Positions 11,551 through 22,600 of a DNA stretch of 64,000 bases are shown piece by piece. Source of the stretch: Tetrahymena elliotti 4EA (Eukaryota > Ciliophora > Oligohymenophorea > Hymenostomatida > Tetrahymenidae). The translations under genes were made by a program, and so were the position numbers. The stretch is taken from positions 1,052,834 to 1,116,833 of the forward strand of contig JH720313.1 of the NCBI GenBank assembly GCA_000231825.2, in the 5' to 3' direction. Positions within the stretch are counted from its first letter, which is position 1; the number at the start of each line of letters is the position of its first letter. The notes under the pieces are model-generated. The model made no database searches, was not told the origin of the DNA, and was given only the letters and a program-made list of their open reading frames with translations.

Positions 11551-14500
11551 ATGGCAGATAATCCTACAGTTTAATTTGAAACCGAGCAAAGCAACTTCTA
11601 AGATAATTAAACATAGAGGAATGTTGAAGTGGAGCTCATTAATTAAAATCCATCATAAAATTAAAATTATAATATTTATGATTAAAAAAAGTAGAGCAAA
11701 TTAATAATAGTTGGGGATAACTATAATGGAAGCTAAGATTTACTTGAACTAGATGAAAAACTACATAATTCCCTTCCATCTAAATTATTGTCTGAAAAAA
11801 GGCAATTAAGATCTAAGAATCATAGTCACCATAGCAATAATATGAGCAAGAGTTAAAGAAAAAGCCAGATTTATCCTGATTCGTTGTAGCTGCCAGATTA
11901 AAATCATCCAAATTATTAAAAATCAAAGAAAATGAGAATAATATGTCGTGTTTAATAGTTTGCTCTAAATTTATTGCATTCAAAATACCTCAATAAAGAG
12001 AAATTAAATTTCATTAATAGAAAAAAAGAATATTTTAATTAAATAGGAGATAAATCTTCAGATTATCAAACATTTTAATAGCCTAGTATTAGTAGTAGTA
12101 GACTTCAAGAAAGAAAATAAAATCTATATAAAAAACAAAAAAATTAGACTGATTTTGAAAGAGGATCTCCTATTTTTTAATCTAAAAAAACTCTTTTTGA
12201 AAAAAAAACATTCTAAAATTCTAGTAATGATCAAAAAATCATGTCAAAGTTAGCTAATTTATTCAAGAAAATTCCCTTGATCCCTCAATAATCTAACTTT
12301 AGAAGGATATGGGACTTTATTCATATAATAATCTTATAGTATTATTTTATATTAATCCCCATCGTAATAGCATTCAACATAGATATATTTAACATGGTTG
12401 GATAACTTATATTAAACATAGTCCTTCTCATTCTATTGTTTATTGATATTCTATGTAACTTTAATACCTCTTTTATCAAACAAGGTCAAGAAATAAAGCA
12501 AAGGAAACTAATTATGATGAATTACTTAGAAGATGGTAAATATAAACTTTAATTTATTTAAAGGAATATTGATTTTAAAATGGAAATTTTTATTAAATAG
12601 GATTTTTAACTGATTTAGTTTCTCTGATTTGCTTAATATTATTTATTTCAATTAGAGTAGAAACTTCATCTTCATATTACTACACTATCATCCTTTTAGC
12701 TTTCTTTTTAAGGTTTAGGTGGTTCAGAATTGTACTTAAAAGAATAGAAATGCAATTTTCTTTCTCTTTAAAAGCAAGCTAGATAATGAGGCTTTTAAAA
12801 CTGCTTTACATGAATTTGTATATCATCCATATATTTAGTTGTTTTTGGATTTTAATAGCTAGAAATTAAGATGATGATGTTATCACATGGATTTAGAAAT
12901 ATGGAATATCGGATGAAAGATGGTATGTCTAGTTTTTAAATGCTTTCTACTTCAGTGCAGTAACTATGGTAACAGTAGGTTATGGTGATATAACTCCAAG
13001 CTCAAGTGGTGAAAAAATATACAATATTCTAACAATTTTAACTGGATGTGGAGTTTTTGCATACTCAATTAGTGAAGTAATTAATATTTTATAACAATAT
13101 ATTATTTATTACTGGCTCAAAAAACTTAAATAATTAATAAATTTTTTTATTTTAATCAAAGATTGGTAGCATATTTAAAAAAATTAATGAAGAAAGTGAA
13201 TAAAAAAAAGACAATTTAATAATTGTTAATGGATATATGAGAAAGAAAAAAATTCCAATAATTTTGTAAACATAAATTCGTCACTACTTGTAATATTATT
13301 GGAATGAAAGTCTTTCAGAATAGGTTCAAAAAGAATAATCTTTAGTTGATCAACTTTCAAACACCTTAAAAGAGAGCTTAAAAATCGAAGCAAATAGATC
13401 ATTAATTTAAGAATCAACATTCTTTAAATCAATGTTTACAGAAAATACTTTAAATAAACTAGCAGAAGCATCAATTGAATAAAGATGCCATCCTGAAGAA
13501 GTCATTTACAATTAAGGAGACTCTGATGACTGTTCTATTTACTTTATTGAAAGGGGTTAAGTATAGTGCTATTATTATCCTTTTGGTTAAGATGATCTTA
13601 GATCAACTAAATAAATCATCAATTTAAAGAGCAAATAATTCTTTGGTAAAATATATTCAAACAACTTTTTTTAAGATTTTTAAAATATATTTTAGGTGAA
13701 ACCGAATTCATTTCAGGCTAGAAAAGAATTTAGCAAGTTAGAAGCTTACAATTTTCAACTCTAATTAAAATTAATAGAGAAACATTTATCTCAATTGTTA
13801 AAGAAAATGAATAAGATTACTAAAAGTTTTGTATGATGAAGGATGATATTCTATTAAATCAAAGCTATTCATAAATTCTTATGAAATGTTCTTATTGCAG
13901 TTACTCTTAAGAAAATTTAGCTTGGGATTTTGATCATTTTGAGAAAGACTGTCCTCTTTTCCACTTTCACCCTGACAAAAAAAAAGTAAAGATAAAAATA
14001 ATTTTGATTTATTAAAACAATTATTTTTATTTAAATAAAGTTGATGTATAAATTTATTCGAGACCCTGTTACTTTGGAGAGATAAACTTTTAAAAGAAGA
14101 TAAATTAAAATTAAGGTGTTTAAGAATATAAAAACTATTCAGTTGTAATAGTCTAGGTTATATGCTGACTAAATAGATGGTATTGATGACTATGTTTAAA
14201 TAAATAAGCTGCTAAATGAGACAGTCTTTACTGATGAGGATTTATCAGATTCTTTATTTTCATCTGACTCAGATTCTTAAGAAGAATATGCAACTGATTA
14301 AATTAATGAAGAAGATTCAAATAATTCTGATTAATATGATTAAGAGTAAGACAACATTCAAATAAGAAATGAAAATTCACCTACTCCACTAAGTTAGATT
14401 AAAAATTAAAAGAGTATCTTATCAAATAAAAATAAACTTTATTCCAGCTAACTCACTATCAAAAATGTTTAGTCTGAATAAATTCAACATATTCCTAGTA

Positions 14501-15600
14501 TTTCTGAAATGGGTTTTGATATTGATTAGGGTATTGATAATGAAGAAATCCCTTCTGAAGCAAATAGGTTAGATTCTTTCTTTAAAAATAAAAATTAAAA
14601 AAATACTACAATTTAAGTTAATTTGGATACTAACAATAGAAAACTTTCAGGCTAGTAGCAATCAGAAAATTTCAATAACCAAAGTATGGGACAGTAGCCA
14701 ACTATCAAATAAAGTTAGGAAGAAAAACTCTTATTTGCAGAATCTATGCTAAATTAAGAATCTCAAATTCTCAGCAAACCAAGCTTTAAGAACAGCATGT
14801 CTGTTAAGTTTAAACTACCTTCATCTAATTAGAATGAGACTGATATGCGTAAAGGAAAAAGTTTATCTCAGGTAGATTAACTTCAAACTAAAAAGCAATC
14901 AAGCCTTAAAAAATATCTCAAAAAAGGCTAAAGCAGAAACGAGCAAGACAAATTAAAATTAAACAAACTTGAAAAACAAGAAAATTTGAATTAAACTAAA
15001 ATGTAAAATAAATACCTCTAAAAGTTTATAAGTATGATGAGAAGTATTTCTCATGATAAAATTGAATAAAATAGAAATGCAAATGATAGCAAAAACTACA
15101 AAGATCTTAGCTTTTTCCAAGATAATTAGAATTTAAATAAATTAAAATCAGCTACGAACTAATTAGAATCTGAATAAGATATTACACTCTAGACATTCTC
15201 GAAAGATAATACCTAGATGAATTTGTTTTCTAATGGCAATGAAAAAAAAGAAATGGCCCATAAGTTAAATGCTTATATTTAATAATTAAAGTAGGGAATA
15301 AATCAGATTTAAGCTTAAATCTCTCTCTAATTTAACTAATCAAATAATAACAAAATAGCCCTAGGCTTCGAAGATATGTATTTCCTAAAAACTCAGTTTG
15401 AAAAAATGAAAGAGTATGATATCTACTTCCCTCATAATAATTTTAGCAAAGTCATTTAACATTATGCTGAAGTGCTGCATAACAACAGAAAAAAAATGCA
15501 CAGACTTAAATCAAAGAAGAAATCTCAAACACCCAAAGAAAAAGGACCTAGACTATCAATTATGCACAACATTAAAAAAATTTATAGCCATAATATTTGA
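11551..15600 (+). CDS. Voltage-gated K+ channel with cyclic-nucleotide-binding domain (gene 3)
   Basis: Five exons (11551-12535, 12601-13076, 13162-13645, 13696-13985, 14041-15600), 3,795 nt, 1,264 residues. After a hydrophilic N-terminus of ~250 residues come S1 (IWDFIHIIILQYYFILIPIV), S2, S3 (DLVSLICLILFI), an Arg/Lys-bearing S4 (FLRFRWFRIVLKR), S5, the pore with filter TVGYGD near residue 452, and S6 (GVFAYSISE). The cyclic-nucleotide-binding domain includes QFFGE split by intron 13646-13695 and SLQFSTLIKINRETF. A Cys/His cluster follows (CSYC...HFEKDCPLFHFHP, 13887-13976), then a very long acidic/Gln-rich tail with the shared motif FEKMKEYDIYFPHNNFSKVI (15393-15456) close to the C-terminus, which is basic (RKKMHRLKSKKKS). 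Intron positions after S2, after S6, inside the cyclic-nucleotide domain and after the Cys/His cluster coincide with gene 2, supporting recent common origin. K+ selectivity is inferred from the filter. Confidence 0.9.
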
Positions 15601-16298
15601 TCAACCAGATTGAATTATTAATATTTTTATACTTTTTTAACTTTAAATGTATTGAAAAAATATTTGAGTTAACAAAATTTTTCGAAATCCAAAACTGATT
15701 TAATTTTTATATTTTGTTAAAAAATAAAAATTTTTTTTTCTTTATTTGGTTTGAAATTAAAATTTTTTTAAATGAAAATTTATTTTAGCAATAAATACTG
15801 TAATTTCTAGATTAATTCTATTTTCAAAGTCGAATTCTGTTGGTTTGAGAGAGAAACCTACTTTTACTAAAAAATAACCACCTCTAAGATAAAATGTTTG
15901 AATTACTTATTAAGAGTTTACGTTAATTTATTAGATTTTTTGGCCAATATTTTTCTAAATAAATATCTAAAATTAAAGTAAGCAAAATATTTTTGCATTT
16001 TTATTCAAATAATATGAAATGAATATAATCTAAAATAACCTAGTAAAAATAATTTAGTATTACTTAAAATCAGTAAAACAAACAATTTATATCATCCTGT
16101 ATATTAAAATTTTGAAAATAAGATTATTAATCTTAAAAAAATTAAAATATTTGAGTAAAAAATCATTTTAGTGAGATAAACAAATTATTTAGTAAAATAT
16201 TTTTAACTATTTTTTTTTGAAATATAAATATACTTTGATAGATTTTTAATTAAGAATGAGAATGATTATTAACTAAATTATTTTTCTAAATTGATTCA
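15601..16298. other. Intergenic gap (convergent genes)
   Basis: About 700 bp of AT-rich sequence between the 3' ends of channel gene 3 (+) and ferrochelatase (-). No exon or RNA gene seen; it presumably carries both 3' UTRs. Confidence 0.6.
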
Positions 16299-17580
16299 TC
16301 AAACACCGCTTAACAAGTTACATGCTTCTATTTTGCAATCAGGGCATCTTAGTTTTAAATTTGGAGATTTGTAAGCATCTGTTTTGAGGTTTGATGAAAC
16401 TATATCTGCTAAAGAATCACAAAATTATTAATCGTCATTTAAGCTTCTTGCTCTAATAATTTTATTGAATTTAAGCTTTTCCTAACTTTCCTTAATATAT
16501 TCTAAATCTAATTCATAAAGTGTTTCTAAATGATCACTAGTAAATCCTAGAGGAACTAAGATTACATTTTTCCAACCTTAATTAGAAGCCTATTCCAATG
16601 CATGCATAGTATTTGGTGCTAACCATTATTGGAAACCAACTTTACTTTACCAAACAATTCTATGGGGATTCTTCAACTTAGCTTCTTAAATTACTAAATT
16701 TGCTGTAGTACCTATTTCATAAGGGTAAGTATCTCCTTATTTAACAAAATCAAAAGGAAGACTGTGGGCAGAAAACAAAATTAAGACATTATCTCTATCT
16801 TCCTAAATAAATTAAATAATTTAAAGATATTTTAATAATTTATTTTAAATGATATAATATAATTTACCTCTTTGAAGTTATTTTTAAGATCTTCTGAAAG
16901 TAATCTTGAAATTGTATTGACATAACCAGGATGATTATACCATCTATCAATTACATGGATAGTTTTTCCATGATTTTTATATTCCTCCTTTAAGTGCTTT
17001 AGTGCTTCTCTAATGTTATTTCCTGCAGTAGTACAAGAATATTGTGGATATTAAGAGAAAAACACAAATTTCTCAACACTTGGATTTTTTTCAATACATT
17101 CTTTAATTGCATCTGTATAAAGAGGAAGTCCATATCTGAAAGCTGGGAAATAAATATGAGGTGCAGTGTCTGGAGAGATTTAATCTAACTTTTAAATCAT
17201 TTTCTCACCTTACTTTCTAGTCCAATCTTAAATAGGACTTCTTCCACCAATTGCTTGATATTATTTAGTAACTTTAGCAGGACCACGTAGCTTACCAATC
17301 TTTGGACCTATTTATTATTAAAAATATCTAATAAATACCTAAATAATCCTTTTTTTGATATATTTTGCCCATTTTCTATAAATAAAATCTAAACAATTTT
17401 TATTTAATTCTAACCTAAACCAAAGGGTATTCTAATAACAGTAGAATCTGCAAAGAATCTCTCCAAGAAGGGAGATACTTCATCTAAATTATTAGGTCCT
17501 CCCAAGTTAAGCATAAAGACAGCTGTTTTAGCTTGTTGCTTGGTTGATGAAAAAGTTCTACTGAATATCTAACTAAGCAT
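16299..17580 (-). CDS. FECH: Ferrochelatase (haem synthase), mitochondrial
   Basis: Three exons (17415-17580, 16868-17307, 16299-16802) give 369 residues. The enzyme inserts Fe2+ into protoporphyrin IX, the last step of haem synthesis, at the mitochondrial inner membrane. The N-terminus ([18 protein letters not shown]) is Arg/Ser-rich and free of acids, fitting a mitochondrial presequence; the next residues VFMLNLGGP start the conserved fold. Family motifs present include [14 protein letters not shown], the catalytic-His segment [27 protein letters not shown] and [17 protein letters not shown]. The C-terminus has CPDCKIEAC. Together with the Cys of QYPQYSC this reproduces the four [2Fe-2S] ligands known from animal ferrochelatase. 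Length and motif order match eukaryotic enzymes, so the call is firm. Intron 17308-17414 interrupts codon Gly of FGLGPKIG; intron 16803-16867 falls between codons. Confidence 0.97.
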
Positions 17581-19690
17581 CTTTTACAATAAATTAAAAG
17601 TTTTTTAATTAAAATTTTTTATATCTTTTTTTAATTTAAAAACCCACAAATAAATAAATTTGTTAAGCCCTGAAATAGTATTTAAAAGTATAATGTAATA
17701 AAGAAATGTCTCGAATACCTATTACTGATTTTGGACATTTCCTAACTTATTCTTAAAACTATTGGTGTTAAAGCAAATAAAATAAATAAAATTACGTGTT
17801 ATACAACCTGTAAAGTATTCAAAAGAGATATTATTTATGATTAAAAATTTTTACCTATCATATAATAAATTTATCAATCTCTACTAATTTTCAATCTAAT
17901 AAATTCTTAGTTTATTAATAAAATGGTATACAAATGAAAGCTATTTTAAAACGTAAAAAAAATTCATAGAAATTTTTATTTTTAGATCAAAAATGGCTTT
18001 ATTGGTACATGCTTTAATCAGAGGATGATATCTTATATTTTTAATCACATTAATTTGATTAAAAGGCATTTAATTGCTTAAATTATTTTCAATTATAAAT
18101 TAGAAAATGAATCTGATTTTGCATTTAAAAAATGAAAATTAACAAACTTAAAAGAATAAGCAAATAAAGCAAAAGTTTATACTTAATTGTCTGCTAAATA
18201 CTATGCAAATAAGGAATTAAGTAGCATTTTTGATAAAAATAACATAGATATTTTGTACTCTTACAAAACCTACTCTTTTGTAAATAAGATTAAATTAAAG
18301 TAGACCCATAAAAGCAAGAGTTTATTATTCTAGAGGTATAAAATTATTAATAAATATAAATAATTAATATATTGTCAAAGGTTTTACTGCCTTGTTGATA
18401 GCTTTACATAATTTATTGACTAACTGTTAAAACCTAAAGAACCTGTGCTCCTCCACATTTAGTATCCTAACGATGGGTATCTTAATACTATCAGAGCACT
18501 TCATTTTTGAAAATTTGTATTTAAATATCAAATTCATTTTTTTTATTTAAGATAATTACAATATTTCTGCAAATAATTCAAATCTAATAAATTACAAAAA
18601 AAAATCTATTTCTTTTTAAAATGAATACATTTAAATTCCAAAAATTATTTTTTAAATAAATGTTATTTTCTTCATTTTTTATTTTAAATATTTTCATTCT
18701 TTATCTTATTTAACCTCAATAAGATATTAATTATACTAAGTTTTCTAGTATCGATAAGTTGAATAAAAGCAATTAATTAATTTTTATTTATTTCCTATAA
18801 TTATTTATTATTCATTAAAAAGTTTTATTGGAAAATAAAATGTATTATTTTTTTAAAATTATAGAAAAAAAATTTAATTAATATTTTAAAATTGTTTTAA
18901 TTATTTTGAGAAAAGAAAAATAGTCAATTTATTTTTTATATTTATTTCAAATTTATTTTTTTATTATTTTGGAATAAAATTTTAATTGATGTTAATAAAA
19001 ATATTTGAAAGTGTAATTCACTAAGAAACTTCTGAGATAGCAAAGGAAAAAATAAAATAAAATTTTTTTTGATTTTTATATTTATAATTGTTTGCATTAT
19101 TTACTAAACATTATTCAGCTAAATATTTTAAAAGTTCTATTATAAAAATTTTTGATTTTAAAAAGTGTCTTAATTTAGTACAATAATGATTTGAATACTT
19201 AATGTAGAAATACAAAAAATTTTTGATAAGAAAGTATACACTTAGCTTGTGAGTGATTTTAATTTTGTTTGTTTAAATATGAAAATTAAAAGGATCTTTT
19301 AGATGAAATTTAATGTATTTTGTTTTTTTTAATGATAAAAATAAACTAAGTAAGAAGGATTGTGATTTGCTTGTTTGCTTGCTTGCTGGTTTTTAAATGA
19401 AAAAATTAAGATTAAACGCTTTAAATATTAGAAAAGTTTTTAAAATTTTTGAAATTGTAAAATATATCAAAGTGTTGTCCTTAATCTTATTAATTATTAA
19501 TTTGTAAATAAATTATTTATTAAGAGAAGTAAACAAGAAATATTTTTTTTTCACAAATTTTTAAGCTTGAAGATAGTTCTTGGTTTAGATAAATATAATA
19601 AGCATAGTAGATACATACTGTTAATAGGATTTCATAATAAGCAATTAAATTTATTAAATTTAACATTGATAGTATTCAATATTTTACAAA
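17581..19690. other. Gene-poor gap upstream of ferrochelatase and the TOG gene
   Basis: About 2.1 kb between divergent starts, holding both promoters. Most is A/T-rich sequence without coding character. Only 18136-18510 looks possibly coding (listed separately). No tRNA, repeat array or promoter motif was recognised. Confidence 0.5.
18136..18510 (+). other. Possible orphan exon or decayed gene fragment
   Basis: A frame open from just after a TGA (18133-18135) to a TGA at 18508-18510, about 124 codons, with locally higher GC and protein-like composition towards its end (LIYCQRFYCLVDSFTQFIDQ, then LLKPKEPVLLHIQYPNDGYL). It contains no in-frame ATG, so it would need an upstream exon; an acceptor-like AG occurs in the 5' part, but I cannot place the start. 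An open run this long is not rare by chance when only TGA stops translation. It could be a real terminal exon, a pseudogene remnant or chance. Confidence 0.25.
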
Positions 19691-22600
19691 ATGGAAGACT
19701 AAGAAGGGAAATTAGAAACTATTGATAAAGTATTTAGAGATGATCCTAATGATGATAGGCCATTGGGTGGAGGTAAAAAATTTTAAATACCAGAATATGC
19801 TGATGGAGAAGCTCCTCCTGTAGTAGAAGCTCCAAAAAAGAAACCAGTTAATAGTAATAGATTAGCTACAAAAAGTAAACCTGTTATTAGCGAGGAGGAG
19901 TAATAATAGTAAAGTGAATAAATTGATGGAAAATAGGAATAGAATAATGATTTAACAGAAGGTAATTTTAATTTTTGCAAAAATAAATGGATATTTAACA
20001 TTTATAAATTAGTTTTATATTAATAATTATTCTTTTCATTTTTAATTAGAAAAACTTGAGGATGGTTTTGTTAAAATAGAAAAACCAATTAGAAATGACC
20101 CTAATGATGATAGGCCATTAGGAGGTGGTAAAAAGTTTTAAATTCCAGAATTTGCAGATGGAGAATAGCCACCACCAGAAGAAAAGCCAAAACCTAAAAC
20201 AATTCCAAAGAGACTTTAAGCAAGACTTGAGAATAAAGATAAAAACGATTAAGATAATTAAAATGGTTCATAACCTGCTGAAAATAAACCTTCAGTATCT
20301 TCTACTGCAGCAGATAAACCATGGCTTAAAAAGAAAGGGGATGCAGGTAGTAAAAATGAAGAATCTAATTAACAAAGTAATCATATTAGTAAAAAATGTT
20401 GAGGTATTATTTACTTATTAAATAAATATAGATGAAGAAACTCCAGTAGAGACTACTAATAAAGAAATAGTTAACAATAATGAAAGACCTATAGGTGGTG
20501 GTTCTAAAAAAAATGCATTTAATTCGGAATATCCTGATGATGAAAGGCCAACAGGGAATACTAAGTAAATAACTAATTAAGATGACGAAAGGCCTATAGG
20601 AGGTGGTAAAAAAAATAATACTTTCAATCCAGATGACGAGCGTCCAATAGGTGGAGCTAAAAAAAATAATTTTATGGATGAAGATGAAAGACCCATAGGA
20701 GGAGGTAATAAAAATAATCTTATGGATGAAGATGAAAGGCCTCTTGGTGGTAATAATAAAAATAATATGATGCAAGAATATCCTGATGGTATGGATGCAG
20801 AGTCTATGTCAGGAACAATAAGTAATTTAATTATTTTTAGTGTTGATATAGAAAACAGTAAATATCAGAAAAATCCATAAAAGAGAAAAAATCCCAAAAG
20901 AATTTTTTTAAAAAAGAGAAGAAAAATATTAAAATAATTATATGAATATTAATTTTATGTGTTGTAATAAATTAGGTGCTAAGGATGAAGGCCCTTTAAG
21001 CAAAAGATTAGTTAGTAAAGTATTAAAAACTCGTCAGTTGGCATTTTAGGAACTTGCATAAGAGTTTGAATCAAGGAAAAAGGATGCAAGCTTATTTAGC
21101 GAATATGAAAGTGAATGGGATAAAAAAATATCAGATGTTAATCCAAGTGTTTAAGAATAGGCTTGTAATGCATTAAAAAATTGGATAGTATTTAATCCAG
21201 GTTTTAAGAATCTTAAAATTAATGATACTTCAACCATTTTGAAGGCTTTAATTGAAAAATGTATTTCAAGTGGCAAGCCTTAGTTACTTCCTATTTCAAA
21301 AGAGGTTTTATGTTTATTGTATGAAAAAAATAACGATTAAGGAGAATTTTTTGAAGCTTTGAATTAGTGTGTAAAAAATAAAAATGCTAAGGTTGCTTGT
21401 GCTGGTATATAAAGTATTACAGATTTAATGAATAATTATGGTGTTAAAAAATTTGATTTTATGAAACCTTTCTTTGGAGAAATTGAAAAATAAAGTCTTT
21501 CAACCAACAGCTCTATTAGATCTGATTGCATGGTATTTTTCAAGGAAGCTATGAAATGGCTTGGCGATGCTATTGTTAAAAACTATACTAAAAATTTAAA
21601 AAAGCTCCAATAAGATGAGCTTGATAAATTTTATTCTGATTGGGATAAATAACCTATGGTTCCTTTAAGAGCTTCTGAGGAAGAAAAAAAAGGTATTTTT
21701 CTTTTAAATTAAATTTTTATTTCTGATTGATTGAATAATTTAAAACAATTTTATAATATTTATTAGCTGCTTAAAATAAAGCTTCTTCTGGAGCTACTGG
21801 AGGGAGTGTTAGTGGTGCTAGTGGCGGTGCTGGAGGAGATATGGATTTGTATGATATAGTTGATGCAGTAGATATATTTGTTAAGTATAGTGATAAATGG
21901 TGTGATAAAGTATTGGCTTTAACTAAATGGTAAGAAAAGAAGGAAAATTTAGATGAAATAATAACAGCAGCAAGTCAACCTAAAGTTACTCCAAGTAATT
22001 ACATGCCTGTTGTAGGAATGATTAAAAGATTATTGAATGATAATAATTCTAATGTTCAACTTAATTCTATTAAACTAACTGGATGTCTTTGCAAAAGTAT
22101 CCGTAAAGGTTTTAATATGGGAGCAAAGCAGCTATTTGATTAGATTATCATTAAATTTAGAGATAAAAAAACTCTTATTATTGAAGAGACTAAAAATGCT
22201 ATTGATAACTTTTGGTATTGTGTCACACTTGAAGAAGTTATTGAAGAATTAAAAGAAGCTATATAAGATAAAGCACCCCCTATGAAAATGTAAGTTATGT
22301 AAGCAATAGAGAGATACTTTGATAGTAGACCAAATGCTAATAAATCCAGAGATGCCTTTAAACAAGCTTGTATTCCTATTTTCAAAAAGTTATTCGATGA
22401 TAGTACTTCTGAAATTAGAGAGTACTCTCTTAAATTAATAGGAAAATTCAATAAGTAAAAAGATTGGTTCACCAGTGAAGAAATTAGTAATTATTTTATT
22501 TTTAAGTTTGTGTTTTTTTGCTAAAAGTATTACTATTTTATTAGATAATTTGACTTCAGGACTGAATGATCAAAAAAAGAGTAAAATCCAATAAGGCTAA

